Shown: positions 45,577-57,100, numbered from the stretch's first letter. The stretch: 64,000 nt of DNA from Liopterus haemorrhoidalis (GCA_963971575.1 OZ020612.1:64106869-64170868); one strand, 5' to 3'. The notes: generated by a model from the letters alone, not told the origin. Numbers and translations: made by a program.

Positions 45577-46265
45577 TTAAGTCGTCAAGGATGAAATTTG
45601 TAGAAAAAAAAGGCAAAGTTGGTTGATAACTTATTGGTTGATACAAATATAAGGAATTATTTTATTCATGAAAGTATGCACCCATATTGTCTATACACTT
45701 TTGCCCTTTTAGCGGCAGGTTGTTCAGGCCGGTAGTATAAAACCCTGGCGGACGAGAGTCAATGAATTCCTGGAAGGCCAGATTTACAGCAGTGTCGGAA
45801 TTAAATTGTTTTCCTATTAAAAAGTTGTCCAAATTGCGGAAGAAGTGGTAGTCTGTGGGTGCTAGGTCTGGTGAAGATGATGAAAAAGTTCCAACTGCAA
45901 TTCCTGTAGTTTTGCCACATTTGTGCAGTGTATGGTCTAGCGTTATCATGCAATAAGATAAGAGTCGATCTGTTGACCAATCAAGGCTGTTGTTCCTTCA
46001 GTTTTTCATTTCGTCCAGTTGGTTGCAATATATTTCTGCTGTGATCAATGATCCAGATTTTGTTTGTTTGTTTTTTAAGTTACCTGTACGAAATTTGGCG
46101 AACCAATTTGATATTGTCTGCTGCGTAGTAACACTAGAGCCTAATATACTATTAATTTTTCTGCGGTCTGCGATGCAAGTTTCCGACCGTTCCATATTCA
46201 ACAAAATTATTTTTTTAAAAAAGTTTTTGATATTTTTAGAGCATACAATGGTTTCTTTAAACAGA
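45577..46265 (-). pseudogene. Mini-mariner, internally deleted transposase (copy 1)
   Basis: Reads right to left. The N-terminal half has the helix-turn-helix SVTTQQTISNWFAKFRTGNL (46204-45998). It then jumps directly to LITAEIYCNQLDEM, which in full mariners lies about 150 residues later. After frameshifts come DHTLHKC (site of HDN.RPHT), SPDLAPTDYHFFRNLDNFL and GQKCIDNMGAYF. The 3' end TTAAGTCGTCAAGGATG follows TA at 45575. Compare 58105-58743, which carries the same deletion. It abuts family A copy 3. Confidence 0.85.
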
Positions 46266-46921
46266 TCAGATCAGATTATGTTTTCGGAAAATAAAGCATT
46301 TTTTGTGTTTTTTTGTTGACGATGTACAAAAGTTATAGTTCTATAACACACTATACTAGAAGGCGTATCCTGGTCTAATGGTTAGCTTGCTCGCTTGCTA
46401 CGCAGCAAACTAGGGTTCGCTCCCGGGCAGAGGAGACAATTTGATTTTTTTTTTCATTTTTATTTTGTTTAAATTATTTTGTCAAAATTCTAGTTATATT
46501 TTGGCAAATGTTGCATTTAATTTTTAAGAGCGTAAATTTAATAACCAATTGGAATTGTTGGAATTATTCATTCATTCTATGTATTATGTATACGAAACCA
46601 GAGGGGCGGAGCATATGATTTAAAGCAACCAAAGGAAGCCATAGGCGCAATTTTCAAAATCGTAATGAATCTTGCTATATAAAAACTACACATAATTAGA
46701 AATCTAAATAATGGTATTAGGTATTCGAATCAAAATTACAAAAAAATATTTTAACATAAAAAAGTTTTTAGATTAACAGGCGATAAATTATTTTTAAAAT
46801 ATCGTTCATTTTGCCGTGATTACTACAAAGCAAAATTTGTCCTACAAACTCAGCATGCCGCCTTCTCATATTATATACCTGCCAAACCCTGCAATGTGTG
46901 AAAATTCACACTTCACGTCAA
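46266..46921 (-). repeat. Dispersed repeat family A, copy 3 (truncated)
   Basis: Reverse orientation: palindrome GTGTGAAAATTCACAC (46896-46911), the ATTAGGTATTCGAAT block, the tRNA-like module (46371-46424, plus) and TTTTCGGAAAATAA. Similarity stops at about 46266, where the mini-mariner begins, so the (ACAG)n half is absent. Confidence 0.72.
46371..46424 (+). other. tRNA-like Pol III module (family A copy 3)
   Basis: TGGTCTAATGGTTAG (A box, from 46371) and GGTTCGCTCCC (B box, 46414-46424), 32 nt apart, followed by a T10 run at 46445-46454. The D-arm resembles that of glutamate/aspartate-type tRNAs. TTGCT/AGCAA can pair as an anticodon stem but leaves an oversized loop, and the acceptor stem is poor. 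This is the best-preserved module of the three. I call it tRNA-derived, not a tRNA gene. Confidence 0.6.
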
Positions 46922-48249
46922 TTTTTTAAGTTGGCATCGAAAAAGTACTAAATAATATTTGCCGGACAGTAAACGCTACGTTTTATTTTTGAAAAGTACC
47001 TGTGATATGCTTGAGCTATCAAAACTAATATAACAAAGATATCTTTGACGTGTGGGATATCGTTTAATTCCCAATTTTACCTATTTTTCTCGATGTCAGT
47101 AATCCGTTTAGGTAAGTTATTTGACACAAGGGCTGTAGTCGTGAGTCAAATTGAATTAAATACATAAATGTTTTGGCTTTAACGTTAATTAATTCTCTCT
47201 TGGGGAAGTGACGCTTTTATGACTATAGAGAACCGTGACTGAATGAACGTGTCTCGGGAATCAAACCCAGCTACCCCTCGAATACACCATACATCTGGAC
47301 GATCCGACATTGTTTGAATAATTGCGTTATTTAACCGAAGCCCGAATTTAAGTGAAAACATGAAAATTATTCTTTAATTGAGGTTTCAAAGATATTTCTA
47401 AAACGTGACTTAAATAAATAATTTTTATTACGCCTATATATTATTTGAAGGGTAACATTTGGTTAATGATGAGTAATGATTACTGACATGGTCTCTTCTT
47501 ACGACAGGGCTCATCTACAAGCGAGCATATCATTCCTGAATTTAAAGATAAAAGCGCCCCCTTTCCATCTTTTCATTATGAAAATAAAATTTTGAGAGGC
47601 CCATCTCGAGGCCAGTTTCAAATTACCGGGCGGACATGAAAGTCCCAGTCCCCCCCTGATTTTCTAACTCCAAAATCAAGTATTAAGTTTCGAGTGTCTC
47701 GAAAATCAGATCATTCAAATTTTACCTAATTTTTAAATGTATATTCCTAAATTTTTTAAATTTCTTTTTAAGTTAGACAAATCATTGCATTATAAAGATG
47801 AAAATGTAGTATTTTAAAATGAGAAATTTACTGAAATATGTCTCGTATTAAATCAAAAATAAGTTGGCATTGATACAAGATGGCAGCAGTGTGTCAAGTA
47901 GGGTTAACTCTCAACCAAAAAACAGCGATGAAATATTACACTCTAGCTTATGTATGAACTTTGGCGTTAAAAGCAATTTTTTATCCTTCATTTGCTCTCA
48001 ACCAAAACCAATTCAACTAAAATAATTAGTGTCATCATTTTAACAACCAATAAATTAAAAAACTCTTATAATAAATGATATTACTAATCAAAACATTAAT
48101 CAACAAGTCTTCATTTGCTATATTTCTAGTTATACTTTGGCATAATACAATATGATCGAAACAAGGTATAGTAGGCCTTGAATTTTATTTCTAAAAACGT
48201 TAAGTTGACAATTCTGGGCTGTTTCTTTGTTTTAAGCGGAACTGGATTT
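46922..48249. other. No supported gene
   Basis: No motif. 48231-48243 (TTTAAGCGGAACT) is the inverse of 49198-49210. Confidence 0.4.
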
Positions 48250-49198
48250 TGAAAACTAGAAACTTTTAACGTTTAAATGTGGTTTTTGATATTTTTATTT
48301 GCAAAAGTCCACCTCAATCAATTTACGAAAATACTTCCATTAAGTTCCGTTTCACCAGTATCGCCTACCTAGTCCTTCTAGTATATATACAGCAGAAGCA
48401 ATAGGAATATTATAAAGCTTGGACCTAATAGAATAAAAGAACAAAACAAAATTCGCTATATTCACGGATTCTTTGAGTGTTCTGACAAGCATTGAACAGC
48501 TTTATTCAAAAAATGCACTACTACAATCACTGCAAGAAAAGCTTCACTATCTTAAAACCCGTGGTATAGAAGTACACCTTATTTGGATACCTTCACACAT
48601 TGGTATTCAAGGCAATGAAAAAGCCGATATTGCTGTTAGAGAAGCCATCCAAAAGGAACCACCCTTGGACCTAAATATTGAAGCAACTGACCTTACAAAT
48701 GAAATTAGTAAAAGAGTAATACTAGAGGAAGAATAAAAATGGCAAAAACTAAGAGACAGCAAACTATGGCGAATAAAAGAAGACACAAAAAATGGAATTT
48801 CGAAGGGACAAGAAGACAGCAAATAGCAACGACTAGACTAAGAATCGGACATTCCAGACTGACATACAAATAAAGACTTGAAAGAAAAGGCCCACCAACT
48901 TGTGACGAGTGTAACACAAGATTGACAATCGAACATATTATATTAGACTGCACAAAATACAAGACGATACGACAACGGCACCATATACCTGACAACTTAC
49001 AAGAAGCTCTCAGTGACAAGGCGGAAAACCTGGCAAATTTTCACGAATTTTTATTAGACACAAATCTATATTCTGTATTGTAATAATATCTCATAATAAT
49101 ACAAACACAAAATATAATTTAAATTAATAATATACGGGCACTAATCACCATAGTAGTGGATGTGCCTTTGTTTTGTTTTAAATAAAAAATAAAAAAAA
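48250..49198 (+). pseudogene. LINE 3' fragment with RNase H domain (I/Jockey-like)
   Basis: Shows the RNase H domain carried at the C-terminus by I-type and related LINEs: SSIYTAEAIGIL (Glu), KFAIFTDSLSVLTSIEQL (Asp) and WIPSHIGIQGNEKADIAVRE (His and Asp). After a stop at 48734 another frame continues RLRIGHSRLT, GPPTCDECNTRLTIEHIILD and LLDTNLYSVL, the zinc-knuckle-like CX2CX4HX4C tail. RNase H would remove the RNA strand after reverse transcription. A TAAATAAAAAATAAAAAAAA tail ends near 49198. The reverse transcriptase is gone (5' truncation). Stops and frameshifts; inactive. Confidence 0.85.
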
Positions 49199-50504
49199 GT
49201 TCCGCTTAAACGTTTGAAGCATATACTTATATATTTATAGCATATACTTTCAATAATTATAATACAAATACAATAGACCTGTAGAGTAATTTTCTTTTTA
49301 TGAATATTAAGCAATTTTAATACATATTGGCACATTTAATTTTGTAAACTTTGTTATATGTTTGATAAAAAATAATTATAAATACTTTTACATTTTAAAT
49401 TTACCGTCATTGTGATGTAGCTTCCGGAATGGATGTTTTGCGTAATATTATTCGACGTATGTTTATTATCTCACTCTCGAATGCATGAACATTGATGCAT
49501 TCATGTTAACTTTTGCTAATATTGTCAAACATAAAGTTTGTTTATAACTTTTTATATAGATCGTCTGAAAAATCTTTTGACTGGTTCGGACTGCAATAAC
49601 TTCCGAAGGAATTGTTATATTTAATAGGTTCTAATGTTTTTGTAAATTATTCTCTTCTTAAGTTCGTGCGGAACTATATTTTGACTAGATGTTACTAGAC
49701 TAACTAAAATTAATTAAAATTAGATAGTTAACGAATGAATGAGATTTTTGATCATTAGGTTTAGTAAAAGCTCGTAAAAAAATTAGCTGTGGCCACCACA
49801 GGACCGACCGCCATCACAAAGTATGTCCTATTGGCAAAATTATGATCTTTGCTCTTTACGCCATCCAGGCATTGTCATCCTGTTATTTAATATTAAAGTT
49901 CTGTCCTTCAATTTTTTTTTAGTTTCCTAATTAATTTTATAACATTTTTAATCGTATTTTATGAAACAATAAACTAAAATAAAAAGCTTAATTGAAAAAA
50001 ATTAAAATAGACATAGAGTCACGTTAAACAAATAAAATTAGGCTATAAATGTCTTAATAGCTCCTGTAATTTCCACGAAAAAAATTCATTGTTGAAGGTA
50101 TGGCTGATGTTATCATAGCTCTGTGCACGAAATTCGTTAAATTGAAGAAACAAGACGAAGTAATAAAGACAGGCGATCCGACAGTTGCGACTACACGCTA
50201 TAGTTGCCACAGGAAAGGGATTAACAACAGCCAATGGGCAAACGATCTAATTCAGAGGAAATCCTCAGATTTTTATACAGAATTAAATTAATATAATCTG
50301 GTTTACTTTAATTTAATTAATCAAACTATATAGTAGCATCATGAAAATTTATAAAATCATATTATTACGCCAAATATTCAGTCAATTTAAGAGGAACTAG
50401 TTTTCGAATTGCGTGTCAATTTCATTACATTTTGATTTATATTCGGACGTCTATAATCTATTATCTTAAGGTGCCTACAGACGGTTTTCCAGCGCTAATT
50501 CTAA
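49199..50504. other. No gene; end fragment of family D
   Basis: 49781-49824 repeats the family D block (TTAGCTGTGGCCACCACAGG then ACCGACCGCCAT). The ORF at 50100-50291 has no motif. Confidence 0.45.
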
Positions 50505-50756
50505 AGCGGTGTTCACACTAAGCCGCTGTTTGCCAGTTGGCAAGGCCACTTGGCAATGCCAGAAGTAATGTAGACGTGACCGTTGGCACATGCCATCGTG
50601 CCAGCGGCAAGCCAACAAGAATCGCTCGAGTATCGGTCTCCTTCCAAGAAAGCCGATAAGAACGGAGAGTGGGGACATGCCAACCACTGGCATCATGCGG
50701 CGTTAGGCTTAAATTTGGGTTGTGATTCAGACGCCGATGAGCAACGTTGTTTATAG

Positions 50757-50867
50757 ATGGAGTGGACAAACGAAAAAGTGCTTAATTTTATCGATTTATA
50801 CCGGGATCGTCCTGTTTTGTGGGATTGCCGTTTAAAGGACTATAAAAAAAAGGACTATATCGTTTAA
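50757..50867 (+). pseudogene. MADF-like accessory protein N-terminus
   Basis: 36-residue reading MEWTNEKVLNFIDLYRDRPV, then LWDCRLKDYKKKD, TAA. W..EKVL.FI.LYR..P.LWD....DYK.K is the start of a MADF (Myb/SANT-like) DNA-binding domain. Harbinger elements encode such a protein beside the transposase; it helps bring the transposase to the ends. Cut by the internal deletion after helix 1-2. Confidence 0.75.
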
Positions 50868-50904
50868 AGGTTTGTTTTGAAATCTTGAACATGTAACTTA
50901 ACGA

Positions 50905-51113
50905 ATAGTAGGAATTTTGAAACCACATCTTCTGTACTCGAGATTCAATTCGTCCACATCGTCCAATAATAATTCACGTACTCTATATCGTGATCAACTT
51001 TGAAGACTTGAACGTACCTAAAACCGTCGTTTGCGCCATTTGAGTGTTTTTTCTTCACTGTCAAGTATGATAACAGCAGCTGAAGCAATTAGTAAATCCT
51101 CCTCGGTGAACAT
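50905..51113 (-). pseudogene. Harbinger transposase N-terminus
   Basis: Starts at 51113 with MFTEEDLLIASAAVIILDSE, then WRKRRF, a stop (TAG where Trp is expected), VRSSLQS, a second stop (TGA where Arg is expected), SRYRVRELLLDDVDE and YRRCGFKI. RRRFWVRP.L..R...G...LL.EL...D...++...F is the N-terminal signature of Harbinger/HARBI1-type transposases. The DDE core is deleted. Confidence 0.75.
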
Positions 51114-51221
51114 TGTGCGACTTAACTAAATGCCAACACAGATGTGGACGTTTTTACAGCCACTGGCTTTGCCAATTTGGCTTTGCCAACTGGCAAACAG
51201 CGGCATAGTGGGGACGCGTCT

Positions 51222-52980
51222 TAACATGTAGCACTGGCGGACACTTGTACTTGTGTACCCTACAGACGATGTGTCAATGCTGGCCAAGTAAAAAAATAGC
51301 GAATATGGGCCAGCGCTTGTAAAATGGCGTTTGACAGTGAAAGTGAGATTATGGTTGCAGCTTCGACCTTGCTTTTGTTATTTAAATTAGATTAAAAGTA
51401 CAACAAATTACTTTTTACTTTAAGTAGACTTCATAATTACGAAAAAATGGTTATAACCTTCCTTTTGAGCACAACACTTTCGACTGATGTGATGACAAGT
51501 GTGTGCGCGTCGTGTGCACGTTGCAAACACGCATGTACAAGTCTGCACCGATGTTGGTCAAACTCCTTTGACTTGTGATAGAATACCGCCTCGGAAGCGA
51601 ACGTCAGCCAGCGGTAAGCCCAACCTATGCTTGCTGTGACTTGTGACTTGTTGCCCCTACGCATGATCCGCGGAGCCAGACAAGTATTAACATTATTAGA
51701 CAAAATTACTAGACAAAATCAAGTTACGCTCAAACCAAAGAAACATACTATACATACCCTTCTTCAGAATCTTTATTAATATTAATATTATTAAGAGCCC
51801 TTAGGGTGGAATGCTCTACAACTCTACAAGATTAGTTTGATAATCCATACTTTAATCAAACAAAAAGTTCAGTATATTTTTTGACATATGTACTTGTGAA
51901 AATGTCGATTTTTCTCTTGTTTCACGTACTGTACTGCCATCTCTGTACGAAAATGTGAGCCATAGATTTAGTCGCGTCATCCCAAGACCCTTTTACGTGT
52001 GCCTATTTATTTATGTGAGCGTATTAAACTAAGATATTGTTTTTTATTCGAGAGCTCTCGGAGTTTCTCGGCGTTTAAATGAAGGCGTCAAGAAATACGA
52101 GATATTTTGGACACTTAAACACGAGAGGAAGGAATTAAATTTGAGCGCGGGATAAAATATTTTAAGACAATGTCTCACAAAGAATTATTTCGGGAATTAA
52201 AGTGAATTTTTTTGTTTTAATTGAGAAAGAGAAAATTACATTTTGTACCATTAGTTTAAGACCGAAAGTTTATTAAAAATATTTAAAGGAAAAAAAAAGA
52301 CAAAGCTTCATTCTGGCGACACTTACCATTGTGAATGGAGCCAAAGATTCAGTGAAGTACAGACGGATCCCGGCTTACGTATCTCCAATCCGCAATTACG
52401 TAATCAATTAACGACTTACGCACAAATTCGACGGAACTAACTGGTTAAGTAATAGTTATTTACGTATGTATAGAGAATCGAAAGAAAAAATGTATACTGG
52501 TGAACGAAGTCTATTTATTCGTCCAAGGGTGTAAACTTTCTTTCGGCTTGAGGTATGTACAAAGTTTTACGCATAACTGGTTCCAAATGCACTACTATGG
52601 TTTATAAGAATATATTCTGGAATAGATATGGAAACTCTTAGGTGACGTGTGGCGATAAAAAATCGTTGGTTACCTTGTCATTTGTCAATAAAACTATCCG
52701 AAACACCGAAATGTCAAAAATGAAGAATCAACTAGATAATGCTTAGGTAATCAAGGCAATTGCAGAAGAAGTATTAGCAGCAGCTGATGAAGCATTACAT
52801 GGTTTGCTTTTGGTACAATAAAGATTGATAATCGTATATCTGAACATTACTTTCTTCGCTAGTTATCATGACTTTTGTCTTTTGTCTTTTTACCAGCACA
52901 AATAGGCATCGTTGTTGTGCGTCAAAAATTTTAACTGTCTTTTTCGCTAGACGTAAAGTTGTAGTTTCTTTCAAGCTAGA
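51222..52980. other. No firm gene; Harbinger- and Tigger-like scraps
   Basis: A short reading at about 51324-51393, MAFDSESEIMVAASTLLLLF, looks like another Harbinger-type transposase start. No element ends could be paired, although CCTACAGACG occurs on both sides of the nested element (50473 and 51261). At 52359, CAGACGGATCCCGGCTTACG looks like a single Tigger terminus. Confidence 0.4.
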
Positions 52981-53396
52981 CAATGGGCGCGTTCAGCGCC
53001 TAAACCGTTGAATCTAAACGTAAACGTACGTTGATTAAACAATTTGGTGATTGTCTGAACGGTTACCGGTTAGTTTCAACGCGAGTGTTTAACAGTTTGA
53101 GTACATAACCTTAAAAAATATTTAGATATGGATCCATTACTAATAGATAAAAACCATTTTAGACTGTCACGTCCTCAAGTGGCAGAATTAATCAATTTGT
53201 TAGCTCCAGTGCTATTTAACTTGTATCTTGTATAAATTTCTCGCTAAAAATTTAGGTTAGGTATACAAGTCAACATAAATAAACGTAAAATTTTTACGTT
53301 GAGATGTTTAGTAAACTGTTGACTGTCAACGGTAACGTTCAGAAGGTAACCGTAGTGAACGTACTAAACTGTTTAGGGCGCTGAACGCGCCCATTG
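52981..53396. mobile_element. Short inverted-repeat element (Harbinger/ISL2EU-like?)
   Basis: 416 bp, ends CAATGGGCGCGTTCAGCGCC in both directions (perfect over 20 bp), then TAAAC. Subterminal GTAACGTTCAGAAGGTAACC-type repeats. No clear target duplication (flanks AGA / AAT). The internal 35-residue reading suggests a Harbinger relative. Confidence 0.7.
53128..53235 (+). pseudogene. Possible Harbinger-type transposase start
   Basis: MDPLLIDKNHFRLSRPQVAE, then LINLLAPVLFNLYLV, TAA. NFRLSR..V..LINLL.P resembles the helix that precedes the core in Harbinger-type transposases. Short, so tentative. Confidence 0.4.
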
Positions 53397-54769
53397 AATT
53401 TACTCCTATTGTACTCAGGTGCTGAGACAGCTTCAATGAAGCCCGGGCTAAACAAAATTTCGGGGGCCCATACCCCTCCGTTTATTTATGTAGTTTATGT
53501 AAAATATAAATAATTTTCGAGGCGCTGGAGCCCCTGGAACTCCGGGGCCCGTGCCATGTAGCCTTCCTAGCCCCTCCTCTATCTAGGCTTGGTTGTACTA
53601 CTGATAAATTAAAGATTTGGCACATAGTGTTTCGTTTTGTATCTTCATATAGTGTATCGTTCAGCATCTGGGTACCCAGAAGACATCTATCCACGAGAAC
53701 AAAGGTCAGTAACATTTGTTTGTTGAATAATCACATAAGACACTGTAGTCAAACGTCCGTCGTGTCCACGGTATTATTCTATAGCTTGTGGAATTTCATC
53801 CTGTATGTTTTTATTTTATTTATGTCTTTATTAATTTCAAGTACAGCTGTTCATAAAAACGTTTGATGACCGCTGATTTAAAATCCTGTATTTTAAATCT
53901 AAAACATACAAAACATTGTTTCCATTTTTGTTCGTTGATTGTAAAATCATTGAGTTCGTATTGACAGTAGAACGAATTCTACCGTATGAGTCAATATCCG
54001 TTATGGCCGGATTAGATGCGAATTAAAATCGTGAAATCCGAATTAACCCTAGCAGCGGGTGGGCTGGGTTCGAGACTCGACTCCGGGCTTCGGGCTTGAC
54101 TGAGAGTAAATGCCAGTTACATTTTAATCTTCCGGCGACGAGGTTTATTAATGAAGAAGACTACTCATTTATATACCTAATATAACTCTCAGAGAATGAC
54201 TTACCAGAGGCACAAATATTTTACTTGGAAATTTTATTTAAATTTTTTTAATTTCATTCTTGGAGAAAATTTTTTAATTTGTGTGTTTTAATCATTATCT
54301 TTCATTCTTATTATTAATTATGAGTTCGCATAATTAATTTTGGTTGATTTTTAAGTAGAAAAATACACTTACATCTTGCTCTAAAAGAGAAGACTTTCGA
54401 TGGTTCTATAAGCTTTTAGGAAGCTGTAGGCTGATGTTATTGAATAGCTTCGTTCGCGAAATAAGTTTCTAACAAAACGCGCGTGCGAAATTTTTACGAT
54501 ATTCCTTAAGATTTTATTATAAGATAATCCTTAAGATGCCCGTTATGCCTCGGCTTCCCCTATATTAATTTAAAATGAGATTTATTAAATTATTTTAAAT
54601 TGTTTAAATTCCTAAATTAAACAAAGATTCTTCTTATACAATTTAGGTTTTGACTTTAATTTCGGCGCAGTTTTCTCTACTCGCTATAGGCTCCAAAAGT
54701 ACACGTTGCATGTATGCGCAAATTAATTCAAGTTCGCAATTTTTCTAGTTCTAAAATGCGAGATATATG
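53397..54769. other. No supported gene
   Basis: The GGGGGCCCATACCCC and CCGGGGCCCGTGCC words at 53460-53555 resemble a hAT-end remnant. Nothing else recognised. Confidence 0.4.
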
Positions 54770-54944
54770 CTGACAGATAAGGTTATTTGTAACTTCATCT
54801 GCAGAATAAATGTCAATACCAGTCAGTGAATCCAATACGTCAGTCTCATTATCCGTTAGATAACTATCCGATAGATACATTTGTATAGAAAGAAGGGATG
54901 ACATTTACTCAGCAGATGAAGTTACAAATAACCTTATCTGTCAG
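54770..54944. repeat. Long hairpin, 45-bp arms with 85-nt loop
   Basis: Left arm 54770-54814 begins CTGACAGATAAGGTTATTTG. Right arm 54900-54944 is its reverse complement at 43 of 45 positions. The loop holds related words (CCGTTAGATAACTATCCGAT). No target duplication seen. Either a young foldback/MITE or an inverted-repeat transcript source. Confidence 0.9.
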
Positions 54945-55831
54945 ATAGTTACCTGGGACTTTATCTGAAGGTGGAAAGACCGGGCCTTATTCAAAGGAAA
55001 CTTGTAAATATTTATGAAACAATAGCATTCAATGTTCAAAATATATTTAAAAAAAAGCATTTTCACACCACAATTACTATGTAAAATACATTTCGAGTTC
55101 AAAAAAAGATTACATTAAAATGAGCTACAGCTCCACAGCTCGTACTCAGGACCCGCCACTGGTTTAAACAAATTGATTGTTCAGAAATAAATTGTAATAA
55201 TAAACACCAAAGAATATTAAACAATTAAGTCAACGGTACCTTAACTTAGAGATAAGAACATCTCTTAAACATTTTCAGATCCATTATACGAAATTACTTC
55301 TTGAAACTTAAACTAAGAAAATAAATCAACTAAACGACAAAACTGAACTTCTCTTTACTTTGAAACCAAGTAAAAAAGTAAAACATTGATGTTTACAAGA
55401 AGGTATATAACATTTGTACTCCAAACTAAACAATATAGAAGATCGGTAGTAAAAGCCCTGCAGAAAGCGGTGAAGGTGAAGTTAGGAAGCAGCCGGAGGG
55501 TGGAATCTTGCGACGCGTCGCTATTCCCCAGCGGTTAGATGCCGCGAATGTCAATACCAAGACGCAAACAAGACCATTGATGCCTCCAGGAATAATACAT
55601 TGCCACCGCGCTCTACTATACGGCCCTAGAACGATTTATCTACATTAGATTTATGTGTGTCATCTGCAACCAACGTCTTAACTTTACAGAGCACCTCCCA
55701 GCAAACAATTATTTTCAAAACACCAGCTATAAGTTTTCTACTAAACTACAAAAATTAAATATTTACTAAAAGGACAAATAAATATAGGATGGCAACTGGA
55801 GTATTTGGTCATAGCGATTCAACATATAAAA
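54945..55831. other. No supported gene
   Basis: A GC-richer patch at 55480-55640 has no ORF or motif. Confidence 0.4.
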
Positions 55832-56345
55832 AATCAGCTATGGCAACCACAAAACCGACTGCCACCATAAAGTACTTAAACAAAATACTTTATATCACAG
55901 AAATTATTATTGAAAAACATAGTATCGTGTTATATTACTTTGACAATTTCATCATTCGTATTTATTATTATTTTTTCTATATGGTATTTTTAGAATAGGT
56001 ATATATTGTTTACTATTAGAATATTTTCGTATATTTTTTACTATGTAGTAAAATATGTAGCCAATTGTGCTATTTAATAAATATTATTATTATTATTATT
56101 ATTATAATTCACAGTAATCATGGAAACGTACCTACATATGAGCGGTATCATGCAAAACATGATTAGTCACAAAAATATATTTTCGAGATAATTGCTAAAA
56201 GCGTTACACTCCAAACAGGATTGCAACAAGTTGGGAACCTAATTTTTTGCCCTACATATTTTTAAAGTCCCCAAAATTGAATTCAAACATGTCATTAAAA
56301 TTTTAATGCCCAAAATTACGAAAAATCGATTATTTAAATTTGGAC
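55832..56345 (+). repeat. Dispersed repeat family D, diverged copy
   Basis: Begins AATCAGCTATGGCAACCACA, then ACCGACTGCCACCAT (compare 34921). CATGGAAACGTACCTACATA follows at about 56118. 56205-56340 matches 33168-33310. A (TTA)n tract is at 56081-56105. Confidence 0.6.
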
Positions 56346-57100
56346 AAATAACGTAGATGAACTTAGTAGACAAATAATGGTAAAAATGGATAAAAATGAC
56401 AAAATAAGGAAAAAATTTGAGTTGAATGAATGTTTGTTAACAAAAATAGGTTTATATTACTTGATTTATTATTTTTTTTAGATATTATTATATATTTATC
56501 ATTTTTTAAATATGTAAATCTCAAATTTAATTTTCCGAAAATTCACATAAACTTCTTATGGAGGAGCTTCTATAGATGGAAGATAGTAGATAAATTCTTT
56601 GTACCATCTTATAAGTTCAACAAAATTTAAAAAAACTAAAAACGATTTTTTTATCAATTTTTATATATATTTTTTGTTTTTGTTATGCGCTTTGGATGGT
56701 ACAAAGCACGTTATAGATTACTTTTACGTTTTTTTTTATTTTTTTATACATATAAAAAAGAGGAATGCACTGCTACCAATATCTCAATTTTGAATTTTGT
56801 GTGACAAATCACGATTGTAACTGGACGGCACTGAGTCCAGTTTGTGAGTGCGACATGCGCAGTGCAGACGCGGTAAGGGATGAGAGTTGTTATGGTTAGA
56901 AGGTTGTTGATTGTGCGTTGAGTGTAAAATACGTAAAAAAATACGAAACTATTTAACTTTTATATTCTATTATAATTAATTTAAATAAACAAATTTGTTA
57001 CCATATGTTTATTTATAGTTTGTTATACCCTTAACGAAATTTTAATAAATATATTTTTGCAATAAAATGCTACACGTTTTGAATGATACCTGCTCATATA
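56346..57100. other. No supported gene
   Basis: ORFs at 56430-56793 are Phe/Ile/Tyr-rich products of AT-rich DNA. Confidence 0.45.

Larger units (their letters stand above)
50505..51221. mobile_element. Non-autonomous Harbinger element with both gene starts
   Basis: 717 bp. Long inverted ends: left AGCGGTGTTCACACTAAGCC, right (inward) AGACGCGTCCCCACTATGCC, then GCTGTTTGCCAGTTGGCAA in both. It is flanked by TAA (50502-50504 and 51222-51224), the PIF/Harbinger target. Two coding stubs point inward from the ends: a MADF/Myb-like protein start (plus) and a transposase start (minus). Everything between was deleted. Confidence 0.88.

Noticed and set aside
46371..46454. Functional tRNA gene
   Set aside because: A and B boxes and a T-run are good, but the acceptor stem and anticodon loop do not fold properly, and the unit is part of a dispersed repeat.
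52359..52440. Complete Tigger element
   Set aside because: One CAGACGGATCCCGGCTTACG-type end only, and no transposase fragment nearby.
54770..54944. microRNA precursor
   Set aside because: 45-bp arms with an 85-nt loop are too large and too perfect for a typical animal pre-miRNA; foldback element or siRNA source is more likely.
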